DNA of 64,000 nucleotides from an uncultured Bacteroidales bacterium (GCA_902782465.1 CACZNH010000005.1:146036-210035); one strand, 5' to 3'; counted from the first letter of the stretch, positions 18,224 through 26,701 are shown. Notes: generated by a model from the letters alone, not told the origin. Made by a program: numbers and translations.

Positions 18224-18473
18224 AAGACGCTGTGTCATAATTCCTCCATGGTAATATAAGAGGGTGTTGCAAAACTAATGCCTCAATATATAATCGCGCT
18301 ACGCGCGAGAAATTAAGCAAAATTATAAATAAAATTATAATAAAAATTTATTTTGTTTAATTTATATACAAATTTTGTTTAATTTCTCGGCCGATAGGCC
18401 GATTAAAACTGCATCAAATGAAGTTTTGCAACAGCGTCTTATAATTCTTGCAAGAATTATGACACAGCGTCTT
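18224..18473. repeat. 250-bp nested inverted-repeat (MITE-like) element
   Basis: Outer terminal repeats of 20 bp are perfect (AAGACGCTGTGTCATAATTC at 18224-18243, complement at 18454-18473). Inside lies a second inverted pair around GTTGCAAAACT (18256-18266 and 18422-18432), and inside that a third pair around GAGAAATTAAGCAAAATT (18307-18324 and 18371-18388, one mismatch). The outer ends match those at 10031-10210. The innermost arm resembles short sequences near 10137 and 49010. No ORF. It fills the gap between the M24 gene and the convergent lipoprotein gene. Confidence 0.8.
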
Positions 18474-18498
18474 TTTTAATCCCTATAATTCTTTTCCT

Positions 18499-19416
18499 TT
18501 ACCCTTCAATCATCATTTGGATTTGTTGTGTCAGGGCCTCGATGACGTGGGCGGTGTGAGCCTCGGGAATCTTCTGCGACTCACTGATGGCAGCACGTGT
18601 TTCCAACCATTTGTCAAGCAGTTGGAGCACATTCTCGCCACGTTTTTTCATATCGTCGAGCGTTTCCTGGTAGTGCGGGTCATCATTCATTTCGTCCCCA
18701 TCCAGGCTGCTAGCATCAGCCATCTGGCGGGCCAATTCGGCGCGCGCCTCGCTGATTGGCATTTCACACTCGGCAAACTCGCCGCCTGAGTGGAATTGGC
18801 TATAGTCCTTGTTGCGCAGTTCTAACACGTCTGCCATGGTAGCACAGGCATTGAGGCGGGCAATCGACCCACCCCAGTTGGCCAGCATCGCCAGGTCGCC
18901 AAAGTATTTCACCAGCTCCTCCTCGAGCGTGAGCCAACTGCTCATCTCGTTCTGGTAGGACTCATCCTTACTGTTTTTCTTGCAATACTCCTTAGCAGTG
19001 AAATAGCGCGACACGGCAGCCCCTATCTCGGCACCACGCATCATGTCGGGCGTGACAGGGCTTGCCGAGAGTTTATCGGCCAGGGTCATCATGTCAAAGG
19101 CCACGTTGTTGGCCAATTGGTCCAGTTCCAGATTCTCGTCATTGTAGTTCAAAGCCCAATAGGACCGCATGGCCGACGTTTGGTCCTCGTACTGACTAAC
19201 CACATCTTCCACCAAGTGGCTCTTGTACAGATCACCAATCATCAAATCGGCCAGCGAGTCAATCGACGCATAGCGTGGATTGAGAACAAACGCCTTGTCA
19301 CCCTGGGCTGCCTTCTCGTCAGCAGTTTTGCCCAAGTTGCCGCACGAAGCGCAACACAAGGCCACACACAACACAATCCCGGCACACTGCAGGATGCTGA
19401 AAAACCTGTTTTTCAT
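18499..19416 (-). CDS. Lipoprotein of unknown function, paralogue of 34594-35484
   Basis: 305 residues from the ATG at 19416, chosen because it opens a lipoprotein signal (MKNRFFSILQCAGIVLCVAL then CCASC); the longer frame from 19560 adds a 48-residue lead that would bury the signal. The mature protein is alpha-helical and acidic, with IDSLADLMIGDLYKSH, YWALNYNDENLELDQLANNVAFDMMTLADKL and a C-terminal IPEAHTAHVIEALTQQIQMM. The gene at 34594 shares these motifs in the same order. Family not recognised. Envelope location is inferred from the lipobox. -7 box TACCTTTG at 19446-19453. Confidence 0.8.
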   Translation of the reverse strand: MKNRFFSILQCAGIVLCVALCCASCGNLGKTADEKAAQGDKAFVLNPRYASIDSLADLMIGDLYKSHLVEDVVSQYEDQTSAMRSYWALNYNDENLELDQLANNVAFDMMTLADKLSASPVTPDMMRGAEIGAAVSRYFTAKEYCKKNSKDESYQNEMSSWLTLEEELVKYFGDLAMLANWGGSIARLNACATMADVLELRNKDYSQFHSGGEFAECEMPISEARAELARQMADASSLDGDEMNDDPHYQETLDDMKKRGENVLQLLDKWLETRAAISESQKIPEAHTAHVIEALTQQIQMMIEG

Positions 19417-19445
19417 TTCTCTATTTTTTATGGTTATCACAGCCA

Positions 19446-19453
19446 CAAAGGTA
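19446..19453 (-). promoter_or_regulatory. -7 box TACCTTTG for lipoprotein gene
   Basis: Minus-strand TAnnTTTG match 30 bases before the start at 19416. Confidence 0.5.
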
Positions 19454-19586
19454 ATCAGAATTCTCGGAAAGCCACGACCAAACCCAAAAGAAAACCCCAC
19501 CATATCAGCGGCGTCAACCACAAAAATCGACGATTCTTGCTGGAGTCTGTTGAAAAACAAAAGTTTACAGTGGGAGTCGCGATAGA

Positions 19587-20192
19587 CTACATTGTGGGCT
19601 CGAGGGAGTTGCCAGCGATGATGATGAAGACCAGGAGGGCGAGCAGCAGGGCAATGATGATATAGGCAATGACCTTGAAGGCCGTGCCCGGCATGGTGCC
19701 GTTCTGATGCAGGCGCGGATGTACGCTGGTATAGTGCCGCGAAACGGTGCGCAGTTTTTCCTCGACATGATTGGCGGCTTCACGAGGCCTCTCGGCAGCC
19801 TGCTGCTTTCTGGCGGCTGGCTGCGGTTTCTCTCTCACGGGTTGCGGTTTGGCCTCCTGGACAGGTTCCTGCACGGGTGCCTTGGGGGCTGGCGCCTCTT
19901 TTTTGTCAAAGGGGGCCGCCAGGTCAGCCCCGCAATAGGGGCAGAAGCTGATGCCTGCGGGCAAATGCTTGCCGCAGCTGTGACAATAATTGGAACTGTC
20001 GTGCTTAGTGGTGGAGTCCACAGTGGCGGTGTGGCGGTAAGGCGCATCAGAGTCGTCACGCGCCTCGAGCTTGCCGTTCTGATAGAGGCACACGGCAAGG
20101 CACTGGGGGCACACGACCTGACTGTCGTGCATCACCAGTTCCTCAAGGGATACTGCCATCCATTTACCGCATTGCGGACACTGTAGTTCCAT
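19587..20192 (-). CDS. Zinc-ribbon, single-pass membrane protein
   Basis: 201 residues starting MELQCPQCGKWM at 20192; the longer frame from 20261 is rejected because it begins in the promoter. Two Cys4 zinc ribbons are visible: CPQCGKW..VVCPQC near residues 5-32 and CHSCGK..FCPYCGAD near 65-90. A Pro/Lys/Gln/Glu-rich linker follows, then one C-terminal membrane segment (KVIAYIIIALLLALLVFIIIAG). Tail-anchored with the ribbons in the cytoplasm is the likely topology. Function unknown; similar zinc-ribbon proteins are common in Bacteroidales. Confidence 0.8.
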   Translation of the reverse strand: MELQCPQCGKWMAVSLEELVMHDSQVVCPQCLAVCLYQNGKLEARDDSDAPYRHTATVDSTTKHDSSNYCHSCGKHLPAGISFCPYCGADLAAPFDKKEAPAPKAPVQEPVQEAKPQPVREKPQPAARKQQAAERPREAANHVEEKLRTVSRHYTSVHPRLHQNGTMPGTAFKVIAYIIIALLLALLVFIIIAGNSLEPTM

Positions 20193-20213
20193 AATTGACA
20201 AAAAATCTGGGCG

Positions 20214-20221
20214 CAAAGTTA
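20214..20221 (-). promoter_or_regulatory. -7 box TAACTTTG for zinc-ribbon gene
   Basis: Minus-strand TAnnTTTG match 22 bases upstream of the chosen start, which supports starting at 20192. Confidence 0.55.
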
Positions 20222-20338
20222 ATGCTTTGAGACCAAAAAACCAAAAAAAATTGCCCTGCAAGCCATTATAAATGTGTCAAAAACGCACTGAAAAGAAAAA
20301 ATGTTCCCGTTTTCCTTTTTCATTTTAACTAATAATAT

Positions 20339-20346
20339 TACTTTTG
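20339..20346 (+). promoter_or_regulatory. -7 box TACTTTTG for TPR gene
   Basis: TAnnTTTG match 44 bases before the ATG at 20390. Confidence 0.5.
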
Positions 20347-20389
20347 CAGCCGCTAAAGTGTCGAAAACATTAAAATTAACGCAATAGAA

Positions 20390-21070
20390 ATGGCAAAAAG
20401 AAAAGACCAAGGTGCCCGCACAACCCTTGAAGAGGTGAATGAATCCCTCACCAGTGCGGCACAACGCATTGAGGACAACAAGAAGTACATCAACTGGGCT
20501 CTCATCGCTATCGCAGTGATTGCCGTGCTCGCTATGGGCTACATCTACGGCATCCGCAACCCGAACATGGAGAAGGCCAAGGACCAAATCGGCAAGGCTG
20601 ACCTGGAGCTGATTCAGGGCCAGAATGATGAAGCATTGAAGGATTATGAGAAGGTAGCTGCCGAGTTCAGCAACAAGCCTGCCGAGCGTGCTCATCTGAA
20701 CGCTGCCATCCTGCTGTACGAGAAAGGCGAATATGAGAAGGCTGTTAAGCACCTCGAGGACTATAGCCACGATGGTGACCTGGTAGGTCCCGCATCGCTC
20801 TCGCTGATGGGTGACTGCTATGTGAACCTGAAGAAGTATGACAAGGCTATGGCTGCCTACGACAAGGCTATCAGCATGACTACCGATAACGAAGCCTATG
20901 CTCCCGCTTTCATGATTAAGAAGGCTACCCTGCTGCATGAGCAGAAGAAGTATGCCGAGGAGGCCGAAATCTATGAGACCATCAAGTACAAGTACCCCAT
21001 GTACATGCAGATGACCGGCTTCAACGCCGAGAAGTACCTGGAGCGTGCCAATGCCCTCGCAGGCAAGTGA
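20390..21070 (+). CDS. Membrane-anchored TPR protein (YfgM/tol-pal-like helper)
   Basis: 226 residues: a charged cytoplasmic lead (MAKRKDQGARTTLEEVNESL), one membrane segment (WALIAIAVIAVLAMGYIYGI, about residues 40-60), then four to five TPR units with the usual A/Y spacing (AILLYEKGEYEKAVKHLEDY, GDCYVNLKKYDKAMAAYDKA, KATLLHEQKKYAEEAEIYETI). The layout recalls single-pass TPR chaperone-like proteins attached to the inner membrane, but no partner is visible. A strong terminator follows, so it is monocistronic. Confidence 0.8.
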   Translation: MAKRKDQGARTTLEEVNESLTSAAQRIEDNKKYINWALIAIAVIAVLAMGYIYGIRNPNMEKAKDQIGKADLELIQGQNDEALKDYEKVAAEFSNKPAERAHLNAAILLYEKGEYEKAVKHLEDYSHDGDLVGPASLSLMGDCYVNLKKYDKAMAAYDKAISMTTDNEAYAPAFMIKKATLLHEQKKYAEEAEIYETIKYKYPMYMQMTGFNAEKYLERANALAGK

Positions 21071-21106
21071 TTCTAGTGAGAAAAGGATAATGATTTTTCA
21101 TAATGG

Positions 21107-21145
21107 AAGGCTGGACAAAACAATGGTTTTGAACCAGCCTTTTTC
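21107..21145 (+). terminator. Rho-independent terminator after TPR gene
   Basis: Stem AAGGCTGG (21107-21114) with CCAGCCTT (21134-21141), extended by ACAAAAC/GTTTTG-like pairing, then TTTTC. Confidence 0.75.
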
Positions 21146-21164
21146 TTAGACAAATAATAAACCA

Positions 21165-21827
21165 ATGACACCGATTTATCATCGCATATTGCTCAAGCTC
21201 AGCGGCGAGTCGCTGGCAGCCGAGCAGGGCAGCGGCATTGACGCACAGCGCGTGGCCGACTATGCCACCCAAATCAAGGAAATCGTGGATGCCGGCGTAC
21301 AGGTGGCCATCGTCGTGGGCGGCGGCAACATCTTCCGTGGCTTGAAGGGCGCCGCACAAGGCTTTGACCGCGTCAAGGGCGACCAGATGGGTATGCTTGC
21401 CACGGTCATCAACGCACTGGCACTGTCGTCGGCCCTTGAGGCCATCGGCCAACCCGCACAGGTATTCACCGCCATCGGCATGTTCCCCATCGGTGAGCCT
21501 TACAGCAAGTGGCGCGCCATCGAGGCCATGCAGGCCGGCAAGGTAGCCATCTGCTCCTGCGGCACGGGCAGCCCCTTCTTCACCACCGACACGGGCAGCA
21601 CCCTGCGCGCCATCGAAGTCGAGGCCGACGTCATGCTCAAGGGTACCCGCGTGGACGGCATCTACACCGCCGACCCCGAGAAGGACCCCACCAAGGTCAT
21701 GGACATGACCGCCACCGTGATGGCCCGCGACAACAAGCTGCCCATCCATGTCTTCAACATGGACGTGTACGGCAATCTGCTCAAGGTGATGTCCGGTGAA
21801 GCCATCGGCACCGTCGTCACCCTCTGA
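21165..21827 (+). CDS. pyrH: Uridylate kinase, with an apparent internal deletion
   Basis: 220-residue UMP kinase (UMP + ATP to UDP + ADP). Diagnostic motifs are LLKLSGESL, VGGGNIFRG, DQMGMLATVINALALSSAL, FFTTDTGSTLRAIE and VDGIYTADPEKDPT. Where family members continue with a segment of about 17 residues (in E. coli PyrH, between KDPT and KVMD) this protein goes straight from KDPT to KVMDMTA; the frame is kept. The missing part includes a helix and loop near the nucleotide site, and the protein is correspondingly shorter than the usual 236-241 residues. The start (MTPIYHRILLKLSG) is normal. Function as an active kinase is therefore uncertain. Confidence 0.92.
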   Translation: MTPIYHRILLKLSGESLAAEQGSGIDAQRVADYATQIKEIVDAGVQVAIVVGGGNIFRGLKGAAQGFDRVKGDQMGMLATVINALALSSALEAIGQPAQVFTAIGMFPIGEPYSKWRAIEAMQAGKVAICSCGTGSPFFTTDTGSTLRAIEVEADVMLKGTRVDGIYTADPEKDPTKVMDMTATVMARDNKLPIHVFNMDVYGNLLKVMSGEAIGTVVTL

Positions 21828-21885
21828 TTCCGCCATCAGACAACAGGGACAACCTGATTGACAACACTGACTACTCATTGAAATA

Positions 21886-21921
21886 ACAAGCGCAGCCGAT
21901 AATCAGGTTGCGCTTGTTTCC
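21886..21921 (+). terminator. Hairpin after pyrH
   Basis: Stem ACAAGCGCAgCC (21886-21897) with GGTTGCGCTTGT (21906-21917), then TTTCC. The remainder of the 21828-22162 gap shows only AT-rich sequence and the promoter at 22106. Confidence 0.65.
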
Positions 21922-22105
21922 ATTTTACTCTTATTATTCGTGGGAGTGAGTTGTTTGAGCTTTAATCTCGTGGTTTTGGGGATTATGGGTGATTTTCCTG
22001 CGATTTTAACAGTTTAGGATTGTTAAAAAGTGTAACAATGTGGCGATTTGGGGCAAAATGGCCATTTTTTGTGACTTTTTGCCCATTTATGTTGTGTGAT
22101 AGCAG

Positions 22106-22113
22106 TAATTTTG
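22106..22113 (+). promoter_or_regulatory. -7 box TAATTTTG for FadL-type gene
   Basis: TAnnTTTG match 59 bases before the ATG at 22172. Confidence 0.5.
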
Positions 22114-22171
22114 CTGCCCTAAAGAAAAAAATCTCCACTTCAGGTTTGTTTTATATATAAATATGATAGCA

Positions 22172-23638
22172 ATGAAAAGAATTACGACATTAGTGCTCTC
22201 TCTCGCAGCCGTTGGCCTGACCGCTTTTGCCGGTGGCCTGCTGCACAACACCAACCAGCATATCGCCTTCATGCGCATGATGGCTCGCGGTGCCAGCCAC
22301 GAGATTGATGGCGTTTACACCAACCCTGCCGGCCTGGCATTCATGGACCACGAAGGCTGGACCCTGTCACTGAACATCCAGAGCGCTTCGCAGAGGCGCG
22401 ACGTGCTCACCACGTTCGCCCTGTTCCCCGAGACTGACCACACCCGCCTGTACAAGGGCAAGGCCGAGGCTCCCGTCATCCCGTCGCTTTACGGTGCCTA
22501 CAAGAAGGACCGCTGGACGTTCTCGGGCTTCTTTGGCTTCACCGGTGGAGGCGGCAAGTGCAACTTCGACAGTGGCCTGCCTGTGTTTGACGCAAGCATC
22601 ATCGCTGGCATCTATGGCCAGACCGCAGCCTTGCGTCAGCAGCTGGCTTCCAACCCCGCGATTGCTCCCATCATGGCCGATCCCCGCTTTGCTGGTCTGC
22701 TGCCGCTGACGGCCGACAAGTATGACATCAACTCGGCAATGAAGGGCCGCCAGTACATCTACGGCCTGCAGCTGGGTGCCACCTACAAGATTCTCGACTG
22801 GCTGAGTGCCTATGCCGGTGGCCGCATGAACTACTTCAGCGGCAACTACCGCGGCTTTGTCAAGGTCATGCCCAAGCCCGAACTGGCTGCCACGGTACAG
22901 CAGGTTGCCCTCGCCGTTCCCGCTCTGGCTCCCGTGTTGGGACAGCTGATGAATGACAAGGGTGAAATGGCCAACATCGAGCTGGACTGCAACCAGACCG
23001 GTTGGGGCCTCACCCCCATCATCGGTGTGGACCTGGTGTGGAAAGGCTTCACGCTGGCTGCCAAGTATGAGTTCAAGACCAATCTCAACATCGAGAACGA
23101 CACCAAGACCGCCACGGCCGAGCCCGCCGCCTTTGAGGCCGCGCTGAACGACTACAAGCATGGCGTGAACACCCCCAACGACCTGCCCGCAGTGCTCTAT
23201 ACCGCCCTGGGCTACGAAATCATCCCCGACAAGCTGCGTGCCACCGTCGAGTACCACTACTATGACGACAAGCATGCCGAGATGGCCAAGGACAAGCAGA
23301 AAGCCCTGCGTCACGGTACCCATGAGGTGCTGGCCGGCGTGGAGTGGGACATCAACAAGACCTTCACCGTGAGCGGCGGTTTCCAGAACACCGACTATGG
23401 CTTGAGCGACGCTTACCAGACCCACACCTCCTTCTCTTGCGACAGCTACAGCATCGGCTTTGGCGGTGCCGTCAACCTGAGCGAGAAGGTGAAACTGAAC
23501 GTGGGTTACTTCTGGACCACCTACAAGGACTACAAGCGCAACGAGCCCGAGAACTACTTTGGCACCACGCTGCCCGGTAGTGACACTTACAGCCGCACCA
23601 ACAAGGTATTTGGTGCCGGCATCGACTTCAAGTTCTAA
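22172..23638 (+). CDS. OmpP1/FadL/TodX-family outer-membrane protein
   Basis: 488 residues from the ATG at 22172 (MKRITTLVLSLAAVGLTAFA, a clean signal peptide); an ATG three codons earlier is also open. The mature N-terminus has NTNQHIAFMRMMARGASHEIDGVYTNPAGLAFM, the hatch-like start of FadL-type beta-barrels that carry hydrophobic compounds across the outer membrane. Alternating aromatic strands run to the C-terminus, which ends in an aromatic (GAGIDFKF). No fatty-acid degradation genes are adjacent; an acyl-CoA ligase lies 31 kb away, so a link is only conceivable. Confidence 0.88.
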   Translation: MKRITTLVLSLAAVGLTAFAGGLLHNTNQHIAFMRMMARGASHEIDGVYTNPAGLAFMDHEGWTLSLNIQSASQRRDVLTTFALFPETDHTRLYKGKAEAPVIPSLYGAYKKDRWTFSGFFGFTGGGGKCNFDSGLPVFDASIIAGIYGQTAALRQQLASNPAIAPIMADPRFAGLLPLTADKYDINSAMKGRQYIYGLQLGATYKILDWLSAYAGGRMNYFSGNYRGFVKVMPKPELAATVQQVALAVPALAPVLGQLMNDKGEMANIELDCNQTGWGLTPIIGVDLVWKGFTLAAKYEFKTNLNIENDTKTATAEPAAFEAALNDYKHGVNTPNDLPAVLYTALGYEIIPDKLRATVEYHYYDDKHAEMAKDKQKALRHGTHEVLAGVEWDINKTFTVSGGFQNTDYGLSDAYQTHTSFSCDSYSIGFGGAVNLSEKVKLNVGYFWTTYKDYKRNEPENYFGTTLPGSDTYSRTNKVFGAGIDFKF

Positions 23639-23680
23639 AGGTAGAATATTTTCATCATACAGAATCTATTCCTATGGCAC

Positions 23681-23712
23681 GCCGCCGCCCGAATGTAATT
23701 CTGGGCGGCGGC
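23681..23712. terminator. GC-rich hairpin after FadL-type gene
   Basis: Perfect 10-bp stem GCCGCCGCCC/GGGCGGCGGC with a 12-base loop; no T run follows. Confidence 0.45.
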
Positions 23713-23787
23713 GTTGCTTATAGCATTAAACCTGCTCGAGATGAATATATCTTCTGTTTTCAACAAGTTACTTCCATACAACATGTA

Positions 23788-23863
23788 GAGACGCAAAATC
23801 TTGCGTCTCCCATTGTAAGAAGTCACCAGTTTGTCTCACTTGAGACGCAAAATCTTGCGTCTC
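23788..23863. repeat. Two copies of a 22-bp palindrome
   Basis: GAGACGCAA-AATC-TTGCGTCTC occurs at 23788-23809 and 23842-23863, 32 bases apart and identical. Each can form a 9-bp stem with a 4-base loop. Copy 1 is preceded and copy 2 followed by the bases TAC or GTA, extending the outer symmetry. Lies between convergent genes. Confidence 0.85.
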
Positions 23864-23890
23864 TACAGGCCGCCCTCTTGTTCCCCAAAG

Positions 23891-23932
23891 CCTAATGCCT
23901 AGAGCCTAGAGCCTAGAGCCTATAACCTACCT
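23891..23932. repeat. 7-nt-period array (CCTAGAG type)
   Basis: Six heptads in a row of the form CCTANNN, three of them exactly CCTAGAG. The minus-strand stop codon of the next gene (CTA at 23927-23929) lies in its last unit. Confidence 0.8.
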
Positions 23933-24469
23933 CATCAGATTGCTCATCATCGTGTTCCAGTCCTGGGCGTCGGCGATGCTCCTGAGCATTCCGCCGTGAG
24001 GGGGGAAGGCCAGGCTGTCGTTGAGGGTGTAGGTCACTTGGGGCAGCTTCACGTACAGGCTGAGCGTGTTCAGCGTCTCACCCGTCTTGTACTGTTCGCC
24101 CAGCTGCTTGAAGTCATCAGCATTGATATAGTACAGGCGGTCACCCTTGTTACACAGGTAGATGCGACTGAAGTCACGTTCGCCCAGCTGCTGGGCGCAC
24201 TGCAGCAGGCAGCGCGTCACGTCAAAGCGGTCAAAGCTGCGTTCATCGGGCTCGCCCACATTGAAGGACAGCTCCTTCATGGGATTATACCAGGGCTTCA
24301 CTACCTCGATGTTGATGCCATTGTTGGCCGGGTCCAAGTTCTTGAGTTCAACGCGCGAAATGACAGTCCTACCCCCCTTCACAAAGTCCACCGACAGGAA
24401 GGCATGAACCGCCACCAGAGCCAGCACGGCTATTATAGCGAGCAACAAAAATTTGTCTTTCCTTGTCAT
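23927..24469 (-). CDS. Membrane-anchored protein of unknown function
   Basis: 180 residues. An N-terminal membrane segment (FLLLAIIAVLALVAVHAFL, residues 7-25) follows MTRKDK; the rest is probably extracytoplasmic and includes RVELKNLDPANNGINIEVVKPW, GERDFSRIYLCNKGDRLYYINADDFKQLGEQYKTGE and LPQVTYTLNDSLAFPPHGGM. I do not recognise the family. The start overlaps the stop of the LD-carboxypeptidase gene by four bases, so it is translationally coupled as third gene of a wall-remodelling operon. Its stop codon is supplied by the heptad array. Confidence 0.7.
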   Translation of the reverse strand: MTRKDKFLLLAIIAVLALVAVHAFLSVDFVKGGRTVISRVELKNLDPANNGINIEVVKPWYNPMKELSFNVGEPDERSFDRFDVTRCLLQCAQQLGERDFSRIYLCNKGDRLYYINADDFKQLGEQYKTGETLNTLSLYVKLPQVTYTLNDSLAFPPHGGMLRSIADAQDWNTMMSNLMR

Positions 24470-25527
24470 CTATTCTCAAATTGCAAGGTCACACCATCAG
24501 GAGTAACATTCAGTGTCGCGGGACAACCCTCGATGAGGGGATAATTCCAATTCTCGTCGTGGCTGGCGGGGAAGTCGTAGCACACGGGGATATCGTACCC
24601 GTTCAACGTCTCGGCGAGCATCTCGTTCATGTCGGCGTAGCCGTCACGCGGCTCATACTCGGTGAAACGGCCCACGATGATGCCCTTGACGCGGTCAAGC
24701 ACACCCTTAAGGCGCAACTGCTGCAACATGCTGTTGACACGCGGCATGCTCTCGCTCACGTCCTCAAAGAACAGGATGATGTCCTTGCCACGCACGTTGT
24801 CGCGGTCCAGGAAATCCCACTCACGGCTACCGCCGATGTTGGTAAATACCGCCATGTTGCCGCCGATGACCATGCCCTTAGCTGTACCCACCTTGTTCAA
24901 CGGATGGGCGGGAACGCTGTAACGGGGCAGTTTGCCCATCAGCACGTCGCGCAGCATCAGGTTGATGCTGTCATTAGCGCCTCGCTCGCCCAGGGCTCCA
25001 CCCATGTTGGCATGCAGGCTCATCACACCGCTGCACACCATCGCACTGTGCAGTGCAGTGATGTCGCTGTAGCCCACGATCCACTTGGGGTGGCGCCTGA
25101 AGTCCTCGCGTGTCATCGGGTCGAGCAACATCGCCGAGCCGTAGCCACCGCGGGTACATACAATCGCCTTGATGTCAGGGTCATTGAGCGCCCACAGCAG
25201 GTCGGAGCAGCGCTCACGAATGGTTCCGGCATACATGTGATGCTTGGTGAGCACATGCTGCCCCATGACAGGCTCAAAGCCCCAGGCGCGCAGTGTGGCA
25301 GCAGCCTTTTCGGGGTTCTGGTCACCGGGTGTGCTGGCGGGCGAAATGATAGCGATTTTGTCACCAGGCTTAAGCGCCTCGGGCATCCTGAGGGCTACAG
25401 GCTTGTGCGGACGGGGCGTCTTGGTGCGACGGGGCGCCCTGTCGCTTGCCATGACGGTTGCTGATGCGAGTAATGCGATTGTTGCAATAAGAATAATCCG
25501 TTTCATCATCGTTGTTTCTTGTTTCAC
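24466..25527 (-). CDS. Secreted LD-carboxypeptidase (S66 family)
   Basis: 353 residues. S66 enzymes cut the L,D bond between meso-diaminopimelate and the terminal D-Ala of peptidoglycan tetrapeptides. A signal peptide (MMKRIILIATIALLASATVMA) points to the periplasm, unlike cytoplasmic E. coli LdcA. Family motifs are AIISPASTPGD, the nucleophile region VCTRGGYGSAML, GGNMAVFTNIGG, GRFTEYEP (Glu) and DFPASHDENWNYPL (His). The start is either 25527 or the ATG pair at 25506-25509 that begins the signal. Middle gene of GH3 - LD-carboxypeptidase - hypothetical. Confidence 0.9.
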   Translation of the reverse strand: MKQETTMMKRIILIATIALLASATVMASDRAPRRTKTPRPHKPVALRMPEALKPGDKIAIISPASTPGDQNPEKAAATLRAWGFEPVMGQHVLTKHHMYAGTIRERCSDLLWALNDPDIKAIVCTRGGYGSAMLLDPMTREDFRRHPKWIVGYSDITALHSAMVCSGVMSLHANMGGALGERGANDSINLMLRDVLMGKLPRYSVPAHPLNKVGTAKGMVIGGNMAVFTNIGGSREWDFLDRDNVRGKDIILFFEDVSESMPRVNSMLQQLRLKGVLDRVKGIIVGRFTEYEPRDGYADMNEMLAETLNGYDIPVCYDFPASHDENWNYPLIEGCPATLNVTPDGVTLQFENR

Positions 25528-25573
25528 TAAATTTTCCAGATGATCTGGAATATCTAGACTGTTTTTCTAATTC

Positions 25574-26701
25574 TTAATCTGTTACTAGTTGTACCGAGAT
25601 TCCTAACATCCAGATTCTCTCATACGATTCTTGCAGGCGCTCCCAGGGGATGCGTCCCTCTTTCACCGAGTTGACAATCATGTCCACGAGTTTGAAGGGG
25701 CGGTCAGCCTCAAAGCCTGTGCTGATGTTGTTGCCCACGCAGATGAGGTCTGCCCCCGCGTTGATGGCGAGTTCCAGCGCCGTCGGGATGCTGTAGTTGT
25801 TGCGGATGGCCTGCATATACAGGTCATCGGTAACAATCACGCCGTCATAGCCCATCTCGACGCGCAGCAGGTCGGTGAGGGTCTTCTTGGACAGCGTGGC
25901 AGGATACTCGTCATCGATATTGCGATTGAACAAGTGGGCGGTCATGATGAGGTCGGCCTTGCCCTCGTCGATAAGCATTTTGAACGGCTCCAATTCCTTG
26001 GCGGTCCAGCCGTTGGTCACATCCACAAAGCCGTAGTGTGAGTCATCGATAGCGTTGCCGTGACCCGGAAAGTGCTTGAGGGTACACACTACGCTCTGGC
26101 CGTGGCACTCGTCAATGAACCAGCTGGCATGGCGGGCGATAACCTGCGGGTCGGTAGAGTAGCAGCGGTTATAGTGGCCCACGGCGGCGCAGTCATGGTT
26201 CAGCACATCGACCACGGGCGCCAGGTTGACGTTCACGCCACATTCACGCATCTCACGCGCCAGCCGTGCGGCATAGTAGCGCGTGGTGTCCTCGTTATCG
26301 ACTGTTCCCAGGTATTCGGCAGTGACCGTGGGCAGGAAGCCGTATTGCGGCTTGAGGCGGGCCACCTTGCCGCCTTCCTGGTCGGTGGCGATGAGCAGGG
26401 GATAGTCGGCCCAGGCCTGCAGTTGTGACGTCATGCGCATGAGGCGCTCCTTGCTGGTGATATTGCGCGAGCCCAACGTGGCATCACCCGTCACGTCGAT
26501 ATCAAACAGCACGATGGCGCCCACATGCAGGTCACGCACATAACGTGCCGCGTCACAATCCTCGGTGACGCTGTCGCCCTTGAAGCCCACCATGAGCATG
26601 CCCGCGGCATAGCGTCGCAGCACCGAGTCAGGCGGCAGTTGCGCAAAAAGGCTATTGGCTGCCAGCAGCACAATAGCCAAGGTCAACAATATCCTCTTCA
26701 T
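25574..26701 (-). CDS. Secreted GH3 beta-N-acetylglucosaminidase-like hydrolase (NagZ type)
   Basis: 375 residues with a signal peptide (MKRILLTLAIVLLAANSLFA). The GH3 N-terminal barrel carries the N-acetylglucosaminidase signature KHFPGHGNAIDDSHYGF, ATDQEGGKVARL, and the nucleophile strand GVIVTDDLYMQAI. There is no C-terminal GH3 domain, as in NagZ. Likely acts on muropeptides or other GlcNAc glycans in the periplasm. First gene of the operon with the LD-carboxypeptidase, 46 bases upstream of it, which supports a wall-turnover role. Confidence 0.9.
   Translation of the reverse strand: MKRILLTLAIVLLAANSLFAQLPPDSVLRRYAAGMLMVGFKGDSVTEDCDAARYVRDLHVGAIVLFDIDVTGDATLGSRNITSKERLMRMTSQLQAWADYPLLIATDQEGGKVARLKPQYGFLPTVTAEYLGTVDNEDTTRYYAARLAREMRECGVNVNLAPVVDVLNHDCAAVGHYNRCYSTDPQVIARHASWFIDECHGQSVVCTLKHFPGHGNAIDDSHYGFVDVTNGWTAKELEPFKMLIDEGKADLIMTAHLFNRNIDDEYPATLSKKTLTDLLRVEMGYDGVIVTDDLYMQAIRNNYSIPTALELAINAGADLICVGNNISTGFEADRPFKLVDMIVNSVKEGRIPWERLQESYERIWMLGISVQLVTD

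Noticed and set aside
18499-19560. Longer 353-residue form of the lipoprotein
   Set aside because: The extra 48 residues would precede and mask the lipoprotein signal, and the -7 box at 19446-19453 lies inside that extension.
23788-23863. Two palindromic repeats with a 32-base gap as a minimal CRISPR
   Set aside because: Only two copies, the repeat is fully palindromic, and no cas gene is present.
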